A stretch of 12,760 nt of DNA, taken from an uncultured Bulleidia sp. (lineage in GTDB: Bacteria; Bacillota_I; Bacilli_A; Erysipelotrichales; Erysipelotrichaceae). The stretch spans positions 1 through 12,760 of the forward strand of contig CAKVIS010000046.1 of assembly GCA_934754415.1 (NCBI GenBank), written 5' to 3'. Under the pieces are notes generated by a model. The model was not told the origin of the DNA and made no database searches. It saw only the letters and a list, made by a program, of their open reading frames with translations. This document shows, one piece after another, positions 6,910 to 12,760 of this stretch (position 1 is the stretch's first letter; every line of letters starts with the position of its first letter). Position numbers and translations under genes: made by a program.

Positions 6910-7434
6910 ATGATGGAGAAACAGAATAAAAGCCAGAGAAACATTATTAATGCATTCTTTTTGTTGAGAGCCAGGAAATCCTTGGAAAGAATCAGTGTGA
7001 AAGAAGTATGTGAAATTGCGGATGTCAACAAGTCTACGTTTTATGTGTACTACAGAGATATCTATGATCTTTCTTTGAGTCTTCAAAAAGAGGTAATAGA
7101 CAGAATTGCTGAAACATTGCCGTCTTTATCTGCAGTAGTGGAGGATCAGTATCAGTTTACAAAAGATGTTCTGTTAGCCTATGAAGCCAATAAAGTGCAG
7201 ATTTCCACACTGTTCTCCGGTTCTCAGGTATATCAGCTTCCTGCGCTTGTGAAAGAAAAACTGTTGAAAATACTTGAGGAGATGCCTACTACTGTCAATG
7301 AAGAACGTCTGAGAATGGTGATTGATTATAAAGTATATGGCAGTTTCTTTGCCTTTATGGAGTCTACAACCATGAATCAGGCAGAAAAAATAGAATTTAT
7401 CTCCAAACTTGCAGGAGAAAAGAAGATTTCCTAG
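6910..7434 (+). CDS. TetR/AcrR-family transcriptional regulator
   Basis: A 174-residue regulator. The N-terminal helix-turn-helix is clear: about residues 8-55, with ISVKEVCEIADVNKSTFYVY matching the TetR pattern (helix, turn with V39-N40, recognition helix KSTFYVYY). The C-terminal ligand/dimer domain (60-174) resembles the variable domain of the DhaS/TetR_C_7-type group, with no recognisable ligand signature. ATG at 6910 follows AAAGGA by nine bases. An upstream in-frame ATG at 6835 would add 25 residues with no support and lies at the promoter. It diverges from glgB and sits 54 bp ahead of purC on the same strand, so it may regulate glgB, itself, or both. No terminator hairpin separates it from purC, so readthrough is possible. 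Confidence 0.88.
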   Translation: MMEKQNKSQRNIINAFFLLRARKSLERISVKEVCEIADVNKSTFYVYYRDIYDLSLSLQKEVIDRIAETLPSLSAVVEDQYQFTKDVLLAYEANKVQISTLFSGSQVYQLPALVKEKLLKILEEMPTTVNEERLRMVIDYKVYGSFFAFMESTTMNQAEKIEFISKLAGEKKIS

Positions 7435-7439
7435 TTTCT

Positions 7440-7467
7440 TTTACAGAAGAACGTGATACGATATTCA
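7440..7467 (+). promoter_or_regulatory. Candidate purC promoter
   Basis: TTTACA (7440-7445) and TATTCA (7462-7467) are spaced by 16 bp in the short gap before purC. The -10 is a moderate match. No purine riboswitch or PurR-box-like repeat was recognised in this 54-bp gap. Confidence 0.35.
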
Positions 7468-7488
7468 TGTTAAAAATGGAGGAAAGTC

Positions 7489-8361
7489 ATGAAAGAGTAT
7501 GCACCAATCAAAGAAGGTAAGGTCCGTGAAATCTATGATGCAGGCGATAGTCTCATCATGGTCGCAACAGACCGTATCTCAGCTTTCGATGTAATCCTGA
7601 ACAACAAGATTACAAAGAAAGGTACAGTTTTAACACAGATGTCTAAATTCTGGTTTGATTACACAAAGGACTGTGTGAAGAATCACATGATTTCAACAGA
7701 TGTAAAAGATATGCCGGAATATTTCCAGACACCTGAGTTTGAAGGTAAGTCCATGTTATGCAAGAAACTGCGTATGATTCCTGTAGAATGTATCGTACGT
7801 GGCTACATCACGGGTTCCGGCTGGAAATCCTATAAGGAAAATGGAACAGTATGTGGTATTGCATTACCGGAAGGTTTGGAAGAATGCAGTAAATTACCTC
7901 AGCCAATCTATACACCAAGTACAAAGGCAGAGATTGGTGATCATGATGAAAATATCAGCTTTGAACAGTCTATTGATGTTCTTGAAAAAGTATTCCCTGG
8001 TCATGGCGAAGAATACGCCACAAAGATTAAAGACTATACTTTAAAGCTGTATGAAATGTGTGCGGAATATGCTTTGACAAGAGGCATTATTATCGCAGAT
8101 ACAAAATTTGAATTCGGTCTGGATGAAAATGGTGATGTTTTGATTGCGGATGAAATGTTGACACCGGATTCTTCCCGTTTCTGGCCATTGGAAGGTTATG
8201 AAGCAGGTCATTCCCAGCCATCTTTTGATAAGCAGTTTGTACGTGACTGGTTAACAGCAAATCCTGATAAGGGATATACATTACCTCAGGACGTTATTGA
8301 TAAGACGATTGCCAAATACGAAGAAGCATATCACTTATTAACAGGTAAAACATTAGATTAA
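7489..8361 (+). CDS. purC: Phosphoribosylaminoimidazole-succinocarboxamide (SAICAR) synthase
   Basis: This enzyme joins CAIR and aspartate with ATP in the eighth step of IMP synthesis, in the cytoplasm. The 290-residue protein has the family hallmarks: GKVREIYD (10-17) with ATP-binding context, ATDRISAFDV (26-35), the signature VRGYITGSGWKSY (103-115), ADTKFEFG (about 202-209) and DEMLTPDSSRFWP (about 221-233). It is the longer PurC type rather than the roughly 240-residue Bacillus/E. coli form. GGAGGAAAG sits correctly before the ATG. It stands alone, not within a purine gene cluster. Upstream is the TetR-family gene and downstream the T-box operon. Confidence 0.96.
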   Translation: MKEYAPIKEGKVREIYDAGDSLIMVATDRISAFDVILNNKITKKGTVLTQMSKFWFDYTKDCVKNHMISTDVKDMPEYFQTPEFEGKSMLCKKLRMIPVECIVRGYITGSGWKSYKENGTVCGIALPEGLEECSKLPQPIYTPSTKAEIGDHDENISFEQSIDVLEKVFPGHGEEYATKIKDYTLKLYEMCAEYALTRGIIIADTKFEFGLDENGDVLIADEMLTPDSSRFWPLEGYEAGHSQPSFDKQFVRDWLTANPDKGYTLPQDVIDKTIAKYEEAYHLLTGKTLD

Positions 8362-8376
8362 TTACAGGGGATCCTT

Positions 8377-8400
8377 TAAAGAGCTCTTTATTTTGCTTTT
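8377..8400 (+). terminator. Possible weak terminator after purC
   Basis: A 14-bp perfect palindrome, TAAAGAGCTCTTTA (8377-8390), is followed by a T-rich stretch (TTTTGCTTTTTG). A hairpin from it has only four or five pairs with an enclosed loop, so termination may be partial. The following 8400-8460 region is very AT-rich and may act as an UP-element for the next promoter. Confidence 0.35.
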
Positions 8401-8463
8401 TGAAACAATTTTCATAATTTTTCATTTTTTTACAAAAAATATTCAAAAATAGAAATTGTGTTA

Positions 8464-8492
8464 TTGCATTCAGAAAATATTTGACTAAGATA
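8464..8492 (+). promoter_or_regulatory. Candidate promoter of the met T-box operon
   Basis: TTGCAT (8464-8469) and TAAGAT (8486-8491) are spaced by 16 bp, behind an AT-rich tract. This would place the RNA start near 8498, just before the first conserved T-box bases. A nearby TTGACT (8481-8486) has no suitable -10. Confidence 0.45.
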
Positions 8493-8497
8493 TAGGC

Positions 8498-8769
8498 ATA
8501 CAGGCGATGAAGAGAAGAGTAAACCAGAAAAAAGCTTTGTAGAGAGCTCTTGTATGCTGAAAAAGAGTAAGACTTATCCGGTTGAACATGATCTTGGAGC
8601 TGCATAGTCGATAACGTAGGCTATGACGGGTTGTCCCGTTACAGACATAAAGTATATCTGAGGTAACTCGGCGTACTTGAAGAGGAAATGATCGTGAGGT
8701 CATTTTAAAGTAAGGTGGTACAGCGTTATATACTACGCCCTTATCAAAGAGGGGCGTAGTTTTTTGTTT
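8498..8769 (+). promoter_or_regulatory. T-box riboswitch, methionine specifier
   Basis: A tRNA-sensing leader. Stem I elements are present in order: purine-rich GAAGAGAAGAGTA (8509-8521), the AGAGAGC motif (8541-8547), GCTGA (8556-8560), then GAAC-ATG-A, where ATG (8588-8590) occupies the specifier position. AAGA (8510-8513) can pair with TCTT (8592-8595). Downstream hairpins are CATAG/CTATG (8603-8607, 8621-8625), ACGGG/CCCGT (8626-8630, 8635-8639) and AAGTA/TACTT (8650-8654, 8674-8678). The conserved T-box AAGGTGGTACAGCG (8712-8725) holds the TGGT bulge (8716-8719), which pairs with an A-CCA acceptor end and so agrees with a tRNA whose discriminator base is A, as in tRNA-Met. Uncharged tRNA-Met would stabilise the antiterminator and turn on the metQNI genes. 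Confidence 0.92.
8732..8769 (+). terminator. Regulated terminator of the T-box leader
   Basis: ACTACGCCC (8732-8740) pairs with GGGCGTAGT (8752-8760), followed by six T residues (8760-8765). The 5' arm lies immediately after the T-box sequence and is the part that the antiterminator would sequester. Confidence 0.9.
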
Positions 8770-8834
8770 CTAGAGCAGATAAACAAATCACCTCTCCTAC
8801 TTCAAGCAATTTCATGAAAACGGAGGAAAGAAAA

Positions 8835-9698
8835 ATGAAAAACGCAATCAAAACAATCGCAACAGCAACACTGGCATTATCTTTAGCAGGATGTGGTTCT
8901 TCTGCTTCCACAAGCACAGAAGATAAAACAATCAAAGTAGGAGCTACTTCAGTTCCACATGCTGAAATTTTAAATGATGTCGTAAAAGATGTTTTAGCTA
9001 AAGACGGCTGGACATTGGAAGTAACAGAATTTACAGATTATGTTACACCAAATACCGCACTGGAAGATGGCTCTTTGGATGCTAACTACTTCCAGACTCT
9101 TGGCTACATGAACGATCAGAATGAATCCAATGGCTTACACCTGGCTGCTGCAGTTGGTGTGCATATTGAACCAATGGGTATTTATTCTGCTACATTAACA
9201 GATATCAAAGATCTCAAAGATGGTGACACAATTGTTGTTCCAAACGATGCAGATAACTGTGACAGAGGATTAAGAGTTCTTGTACAGGCAGGTCTACTGG
9301 AAGAACCAACAACAGATGGATACATCTCTGAAGATACATATAACGGCAATGCTGAACTGAACCCTCATAACTATGTTATCAAGGCAGTTGAAGCTGCTCA
9401 GGTTCCATTACAGATTGATGACAAGACAGTTTCTGCAGTAGTAGCTAATGGTAACTATGCTCTTGAAGCAGGTCTTCCTGAAAAACATCCTTCTATCTAT
9501 GTAGAAGAGTTTGATACAGAAACAGGTGTTAAGAGAACAAACTATGTAGTTGTTGAACAGGACAATCTGGATTCTGAAAAGACAAAAGCTCTGGTAAAGG
9601 CTATTACATCCGATGAAGTCAAGCAGTACATCGAAGATACATATAAGGGATCTGTTATCGCTTCCTTCATTGATGAATCCGGAAATCCGGTAGACTAA
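8835..9698 (+). CDS. metQ: Methionine-binding lipoprotein (NlpA/MetQ family)
   Basis: Substrate-binding lipoprotein of the methionine ABC importer, displayed on the outer face of the membrane. The 287-residue precursor has a short signal with lipobox LAGC (Cys20) and a Ser/Thr-rich linker. NlpA-family features are KVGATSVPHAEIL (34-46), EFTDYVTPNTALEDG (65-79), the LDANYFQ strand (81-87) and VGVHIEPMGIYS (107-118). The start at 8835 has GGAGG eight bases upstream; the ATG at 8814 lies before that site. It directly follows the Met T-box and precedes metN and metI. The methionine specifier supports methionine or a methionine derivative as ligand. A strong hairpin separates it from metN, and binding-protein genes are often expressed above their permease genes. 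Confidence 0.93.
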   Translation: MKNAIKTIATATLALSLAGCGSSASTSTEDKTIKVGATSVPHAEILNDVVKDVLAKDGWTLEVTEFTDYVTPNTALEDGSLDANYFQTLGYMNDQNESNGLHLAAAVGVHIEPMGIYSATLTDIKDLKDGDTIVVPNDADNCDRGLRVLVQAGLLEEPTTDGYISEDTYNGNAELNPHNYVIKAVEAAQVPLQIDDKTVSAVVANGNYALEAGLPEKHPSIYVEEFDTETGVKRTNYVVVEQDNLDSEKTKALVKAITSDEVKQYIEDTYKGSVIASFIDESGNPVD

Positions 9699-9725
9699 TT
9701 GAAAATAGTTGGTAGTATGTAAGTG

Positions 9726-9758
9726 AAATATTCAGAGGGAATACCCCTCTGAATATTT
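9726..9758 (+). repeat. Intercistronic hairpin between metQ and metN
   Basis: A perfect 14-bp stem: the arm at 9726-9739 (AAATATTCAGAGGG) pairs with 9745-9758 around a 5-nt loop. No T run follows, so it is not a classic terminator. It probably protects the metQ message from 3' exonucleases or weakly attenuates metNI. Confidence 0.7.
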
Positions 9759-9779
9759 GTATGTTAAACAGGAGTGAAT

Positions 9780-10745
9780 ATGATTGATCTTGTAAATGTT
9801 AGAAAGAGTTTTGGAGATCTTGAAGTATTAAAAGATATCAATCTCCATATCCATGAAAAAGAAATCTATGGCATTATCGGTCAGAGTGGTGCAGGAAAAT
9901 CCACATTACTGAGATGCATTAACGGGCTGGAAACCTATGAAAGCGGCACAATTACCGTGGATGGTACAACAGTCAATGTAAAAGATAAACAGCAGCTACG
10001 TCAGTTAAGAAAGGACATGGGCATGATCTTTCAGAACTTTAATCTGCTTTCAAGATTAGACGTATATGATAACGTGGCATTACCTTTAAGTTTCTGGGGT
10101 GAAAATCCGAAAACACCAGAAAATAAGCAGAAGATTGAACATCTGATTGAACTTGTCGGATTGAAAGACAAGATGCATGAGAGGCCATCTAATTTATCCG
10201 GTGGTCAGAAACAAAGAGTGGCGATTGCAAGAGCTCTTGTGAACGATCCTAAGATTCTTCTTTGCGATGAGGCGACAAGTGCATTGGATCCAAGAATTAC
10301 GCATGGTATTCTGGAACTGCTGAAACAGATTAACGAAGAACTTGGTATTACCATTGTAGTGGTTACCCATCAGATGGAAGTGGTCAAACAGATCTGCCAG
10401 AGAGTTGCTTTCTTAAAGCATGGTGTTGTGCTTGCAGAAGGAAAACCTGAAGAACTGTTTGTCAAGCCAAGTGAAGATGTTAAGAAGTTCCTTGGTGAAG
10501 AAGGACAGGCATTACCTAAAACAGGTGTGAATGTGCAGTTATTCTTTACAGATGATTCCAGTGATGAACCTGTCATTACAGAAATGGCAAGAGAGCTGGG
10601 GATTGATTTTTCTATCTGCTGGGCAAAACTGGAAGAATTCAGAGAGAATGTGTTTGGATCTTTAATCCTGAATATTCAGGAAGAAGATAAGGAACGTGTC
10701 TTTAAATTTTTAGAAAGCAAACATGTCACATGGGAGGTACTGTAA
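9780..10745 (+). CDS. metN: Methionine ABC transporter ATP-binding protein
   Basis: ATPase of the MetQNI importer. The 321-residue protein has Walker A GQSGAGKST (34-42), a Q-loop at FQNFNLL (84-90), signature LSGGQKQR (139-146), Walker B ILLCDEATSALD (159-170) and the switch His197 (VVTHQ). The C-terminal NIL domain (about 250-321) is the regulatory module that, in characterised MetN proteins, binds methionine and shuts down transport (trans-inhibition). The family's order and length are normal. A GTG at 9774 would overlap the AGGAG ribosome binding site, so ATG 9780 is preferred. The stop codon is followed one base later by the metI ATG. Confidence 0.95.
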   Translation: MIDLVNVRKSFGDLEVLKDINLHIHEKEIYGIIGQSGAGKSTLLRCINGLETYESGTITVDGTTVNVKDKQQLRQLRKDMGMIFQNFNLLSRLDVYDNVALPLSFWGENPKTPENKQKIEHLIELVGLKDKMHERPSNLSGGQKQRVAIARALVNDPKILLCDEATSALDPRITHGILELLKQINEELGITIVVVTHQMEVVKQICQRVAFLKHGVVLAEGKPEELFVKPSEDVKKFLGEEGQALPKTGVNVQLFFTDDSSDEPVITEMARELGIDFSICWAKLEEFRENVFGSLILNIQEEDKERVFKFLESKHVTWEVL

Positions 10746-10746
10746 G

Positions 10747-11382
10747 ATGCTGGATGTTATTTTAAAAGGTACATGGCAGACATTGTACATGGTATTCTTC
10801 TCTACATTGATTGCGGTTATCCTGGGATTTATTCCTGCTGTGGTTCTGACTTTGACGGCAGAGGATGGATTAAAGCCTAACCGTGTTATCTATGGTATCC
10901 TGGATGTTATCGTCAATGTATTCCGCTCTTTTCCGTTTATTATCTTAATGGTCATTGTGATTCCTATGACACGTATTATTGCCGGCACTTCCATCGGTAC
11001 TACAGCAGCTATCGTCCCATTAACTATTTATGCGATTCCTTTCATCGCAAGAGTATTTGAAAATGCTTTAAGAGAAACAGATGCAGGTGTCATTGAAGCA
11101 GCAAAGTCTTTTGGTGCTACGGATATGCAGATTATTTTCAAAGTGTACTTTAAAGAATCTGTTCCAAGACTGTTAAACGGTGTGGTATTACTGATTATCA
11201 ATATGGTTGGTGCATCAGCAATGGCCGGTACTCTTGGAGGAGGAGGACTTGGAGATATTGCCATTCGTAAAGGATATCAGCACTATGATATCAATTATCT
11301 GATTGTGACATCTCTTGTGCTGATTGTTATCGTACAGCTTGTACAGGGTATCGGTAATGTTCTCTATAAAAAGAAAGCCTGA
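10747..11382 (+). CDS. metI: Methionine ABC transporter permease
   Basis: Inner-membrane permease of the importer. The 211-residue protein has about five hydrophobic segments (near 13-35, 50-75, 82-103, 143-165 and 185-205). The coupling EAA loop is at 117-135 (EAAKSFGATDMQIIFK), which docks on MetN. The region NVFRSFPFIILMVIVIP and the SAMAGTLGGGGLGD/GYQHYD segment are characteristic of MetI-type permeases. It starts one base after the metN stop. A GGAGG within the end of metN, ten bases ahead, is the ribosome binding site, so translation is coupled. An upstream in-frame ATG at 10723 lies before that site and is not favoured. Confidence 0.95.
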   Translation: MLDVILKGTWQTLYMVFFSTLIAVILGFIPAVVLTLTAEDGLKPNRVIYGILDVIVNVFRSFPFIILMVIVIPMTRIIAGTSIGTTAAIVPLTIYAIPFIARVFENALRETDAGVIEAAKSFGATDMQIIFKVYFKESVPRLLNGVVLLIINMVGASAMAGTLGGGGLGDIAIRKGYQHYDINYLIVTSLVLIVIVQLVQGIGNVLYKKKA

Positions 11383-11413
11383 ATCAGTGAGAAAAATCAC
11401 TGATTTTTCTTTT
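11382..11413 (+). terminator. Intrinsic terminator of the metQNI operon
   Basis: AATCAGTGA (11382-11390) pairs with TCACTGATT (11397-11405) around a GAAAAA loop, followed by TTTCTTTT. It begins at the final base of the metI stop codon. Confidence 0.88.
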
Positions 11414-11434
11414 GGAAAATTGTAAAAAAAGTAC

Positions 11435-11462
11435 TTGCATTATGTATAAACAGGACTATACT
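11435..11462 (+). promoter_or_regulatory. Promoter of an orphan small RNA
   Basis: TTGCAT (11435-11440) and TATACT (11457-11462) are spaced by 16 bp, behind an A-rich stretch. Nothing coding lies downstream on this strand before a terminator, so it appears dedicated to the short RNA that follows. Confidence 0.6.
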
Positions 11463-11468
11463 AAAGAA

Positions 11469-11588
11469 GCTGTGATTTTAACTACCATTTCCTCTCACGG
11501 AAATAGTAGGTGATATATACAGACAAATCGGTGGATTTTCCACCGAGTGTTGATATACAGAGTATCAGGTGTAAAACCTGTTTTTTTT
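11469..11588 (+). ncRNA. Candidate free-standing structured small RNA, class unknown
   Basis: A roughly 120-nt transcription unit bounded by a good promoter and an intrinsic terminator. It holds three local structures. CTAC-C-ATTTCC (11482-11492) pairs with GGAAAT-A-GTAG (11499-11509) with one internal mismatch. TCGGTGG (11528-11534) pairs perfectly with CCACCGA (11540-11546). TGATA (11551-11555) pairs with TATCA (11563-11567) and shares two bases with the terminator stem. The motif TGATATA-ACAGA occurs twice (from 11511 and 11551), flanking the second hairpin. No convincing ribosome binding site or ATG ORF is present. The next gene is convergent, so a cis-regulatory role is unlikely. I do not recognise it as 6S, SRP, tmRNA, RNase P or a common riboswitch. 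Confidence 0.55.
11566..11588 (+). terminator. Intrinsic terminator of the orphan RNA
   Basis: CAGGT (11566-11570) pairs with ACCTG (11576-11580) around GTAAA, followed by eight T residues (11581-11588). The stem is short but the T tract is strong. Confidence 0.7.
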
Positions 11589-11600
11589 ATATCCGAATTA

Positions 11601-11624
11601 AAAAAGATCCCGAGGGATCTTTTT
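11601..11624. terminator. Terminator of the dehydrogenase gene (bidirectional)
   Basis: AAAAAGATCCC (11601-11611) and GGGATCTTTTT (11614-11624) form a perfect 11-bp stem with flanking A and T tracts. It adjoins the minus-strand stop codon and also backs up the + strand RNA terminator. Confidence 0.88.
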
Positions 11625-12562
11625 CAGTAACCAAGTGTTCTGTCTACAACATTCTCCAGTGGTTCTTTATTTACATAGTGCTGAAGATTTTTCACAAAGA
11701 TATTCATGGCAGTATTCACTGTTGTACTGGCATTGAATCTGCCTGCAATATGTGGTGTGACATAGAGGTGAGGGGTATTCCATAATACAGAATTTTTAGG
11801 CACAGGTTCATGATCAAACACATCCAGATAGACACTGGAGAAATGGTCTTTTTTACATAAAGTAATCAGGCTTTCCGTGTCAATGGCACTGCCTCTTCCT
11901 ACATTGATAAGTACAGCGCCTTTCTTACAGGAGGACAATCTTTCTTTGTTGAAAACATGAATGGTTTCTGGTGTTTCCGGTAAGGCAAGAGCGATAATGT
12001 CACTTTGCGCCAAAGCTTCCTGCATGGTGTCAAATGTGTATTGCTCATCATAATATTCCGGTAATTCTTTCAGTGTTCTTCGAACACCAATGACTTTTTT
12101 GGCACCTAACAGTTTCATTCTTTTTGCATAGGCACTGCCGATATCTCCCATACCGACTACAAGTACCGTACAGTCAGAAATAGTAGCTACATGTCCAAGG
12201 TTTTCCCATACTTTTTCACTTTGCAGATGTAAGTATTCAGGGAAGTGTTTTAAGGCATTCAGGGTACACGTTAACATGTATTCACTGATGGCAACACCAT
12301 ATGCACCAGAGGCATTGGTTAATGTGAATTGTTTTGGGTGAGCAGCATAGGTGTTGGCACCTGCGGAAGATAACTGTAACCATTGTAAAGCATCACATGT
12401 GTCCAGCTGTTCCATAGTTGGATTACCGATGATGACTTCTGATTGCTGTAACTGTTCCTGAGTGACTTCATTTTTGTTTGTATAGGTAATGTCTGTACCT
12501 GCAACAGACTCTAGTTTTTCTTTGTATTCCTGAGGAATGGATTCTAATACTAAAACTTTCAT
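11624..12562 (-). CDS. D-isomer specific 2-hydroxyacid dehydrogenase
   Basis: A 312-residue cytoplasmic oxidoreductase that interconverts a 2-oxoacid and a D-2-hydroxyacid using a nicotinamide cofactor. The substrate is not readable. The Rossmann cofactor domain (about 95-275) has GMGDIGSAYAKR (137-148). The strand ending VIGVRRT places Arg161/Arg162 where NAD-specific enzymes usually have Asp, which suggests NADP preference. Catalytic residues are Arg223 (NVGRGS), Glu252 (DHEPVP) and His271 (TPHIAG). The N- and C-terminal parts make the substrate domain. Minus-strand GAGG lies seven bases before the ATG. It is monocistronic: a terminator lies at its end and a divergent short transcription unit lies upstream. 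It could act as a glyoxylate/hydroxypyruvate reductase or a lactate-type dehydrogenase. Confidence 0.9.
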   Translation of the reverse strand: MKVLVLESIPQEYKEKLESVAGTDITYTNKNEVTQEQLQQSEVIIGNPTMEQLDTCDALQWLQLSSAGANTYAAHPKQFTLTNASGAYGVAISEYMLTCTLNALKHFPEYLHLQSEKVWENLGHVATISDCTVLVVGMGDIGSAYAKRMKLLGAKKVIGVRRTLKELPEYYDEQYTFDTMQEALAQSDIIALALPETPETIHVFNKERLSSCKKGAVLINVGRGSAIDTESLITLCKKDHFSSVYLDVFDHEPVPKNSVLWNTPHLYVTPHIAGRFNASTTVNTAMNIFVKNLQHYVNKEPLENVVDRTLGY

Positions 12563-12581
12563 ACGTAAACCTCGCTATGTG

Positions 12582-12610
12582 TGTATTGTAGCATAAAGTT
12601 GAGATATACT
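12582..12610 (+). promoter_or_regulatory. Possible divergent promoter for the EIIB-like remnant
   Basis: A good -10 TATACT (12605-12610) has only a weak -35 (TGTATT, 12582-12587) at 17 bp. It would drive the short reading frame that starts at 12636. Confidence 0.35.
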
Positions 12611-12612
12611 AA
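12585..12612 (-). promoter_or_regulatory. Candidate promoter of the dehydrogenase gene
   Basis: Minus strand -10 TACAAT (12590-12585), with a partial -35 TTAGTA (12612-12607) 16 bp away. Its -35 overlaps the -10 of a possible divergent + strand promoter. Confidence 0.5.
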
Positions 12613-12635
12613 TACACATAAAGAGGTTTGAAAAT

Positions 12636-12722
12636 ATGCTGAGAATTGCGATTTGTTGTGGAGGAGGGTTCTCTTCCAGTGCACTCGGAAGTTTTACAGC
12701 TCTAAATTTGACTCGTTCTTGA
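12636..12722 (+). pseudogene. Truncated PTS EIIB (lactose/cellobiose type)-like fragment
   Basis: The 28-codon frame begins MLRIAICCGGGFSSSAL, which resembles the first strand and phosphocysteine loop of lactose/cellobiose-type EIIB proteins (a hydrophobic strand, then Cys-Gly-Gly-Gly/Met-Ser-Ser-Ser). An intact protein would have about 100 residues, but this one diverges after about residue 19 and stops at 12720-12722, directly before a terminator-like hairpin. AAGAGG precedes the ATG at about nine bases and a TATACT -10 lies upstream, so the 5' end looks intact. It may be the remnant of an internal deletion, or a short leader-type peptide. The assignment rests on about 18 residues. Confidence 0.4.
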
Positions 12723-12749
12723 AACACTGCATAAACACTGTGTTTTTTT
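12722..12749 (+). terminator. Candidate intrinsic terminator at the right edge
   Basis: AAACAC (12722-12727) pairs with GTGTTT (12740-12745) around a 12-nt loop, and the T run continues to about 12749. The large loop makes it a moderate candidate. Confidence 0.5.
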
Positions 12750-12760
12750 ATTGAATTTTT

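Noticed and set aside
7435..7488. Purine riboswitch before purC
   Set aside because: The gap is 54 bp and lacks the conserved purine-aptamer loops and any terminator or antiterminator pair.
8294..8703. Minus-strand open frames across the T-box leader
   Set aside because: They have no ribosome binding sites and lie on the antisense of a well-supported structured RNA. They are chance frames.
8498..8769. SAM (S-box) riboswitch upstream of metQ
   Set aside because: The conserved AAGGTGGTACAGCG T-box, TGGT bulge and ATG specifier explain the leader. No SAM-I core was seen.
8791..8826. CCTC/CTCC sequence sequestering the metQ ribosome binding site
   Set aside because: Only about four base pairs across a long loop. 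Too weak to propose a second regulatory layer.
11475..11515. A 13-codon GTG-started leader peptide inside the orphan RNA
   Set aside because: The upstream AAAGAAG is a poor, badly spaced ribosome binding site, and the frame overlaps the first hairpin. There is no downstream gene to attenuate.
1..12760. CRISPR arrays, tRNA or rRNA genes, prophage genes
   Set aside because: No regularly spaced repeats, no cloverleaf-forming segments with a TTCRA arm, and no ribosomal RNA-like or phage structural sequences were found.

Overview
The window looks like a chromosomal segment from a low-to-moderate-GC Gram-positive anaerobe of the Firmicutes. The signs are strong AGGAGG-type ribosome binding sites, lipobox lipoproteins, a T-box riboswitch, sigma-A-like promoters, AT-rich intergenic DNA, a DUF3784-type membrane protein and Cof-type HAD/PTS-like proteins. 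Protein character suggests an Erysipelotrichia-like gut bacterium, but that placement is only an impression.

Layout. Bases 1-77 appear to be the right end of an IS200/IS605-family (TnpB-type) element, including the 3' part of an omega-RNA-like scaffold. Close behind lie two overlapping + strand genes: a small membrane-anchored protein resembling BECR-fold RNases, and a lipoprotein beta-N-acetylhexosaminidase of family GH3 (NagZ). A bidirectional terminator separates them from a convergent soluble hybrid histidine kinase (PAS-PAS-HisKA-HATPase-REC). That kinase gene diverges from a HAD phosphatase plus small DUF3784 membrane protein operon, and the two promoters share overlapping -35 boxes. 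Another bidirectional terminator precedes a convergent glycogen branching enzyme gene (glgB), which diverges from a TetR-family regulator. The regulator is followed by purC (SAICAR synthetase).

The best-resolved unit is the methionine uptake operon: a T-box leader with an ATG (Met) specifier and a TGGT tRNA-acceptor bulge, then metQ (NlpA lipoprotein), an intercistronic hairpin, metN (ATPase with C-terminal NIL domain) and metI (permease), closed by an intrinsic terminator. Uncharged tRNA-Met should permit readthrough into this operon.

Between metI and a convergent D-2-hydroxyacid dehydrogenase gene lies an apparently free-standing transcription unit with its own promoter, three hairpins and a terminator but no convincing ORF. 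It is a candidate unassigned small RNA of about 120 nt and the most likely novel element here. The right edge carries a 28-codon remnant resembling the N-terminus of a PTS EIIB protein, followed by a terminator-like hairpin.

All assignments come from reading motifs and base pairing. No database search or folding program was run.
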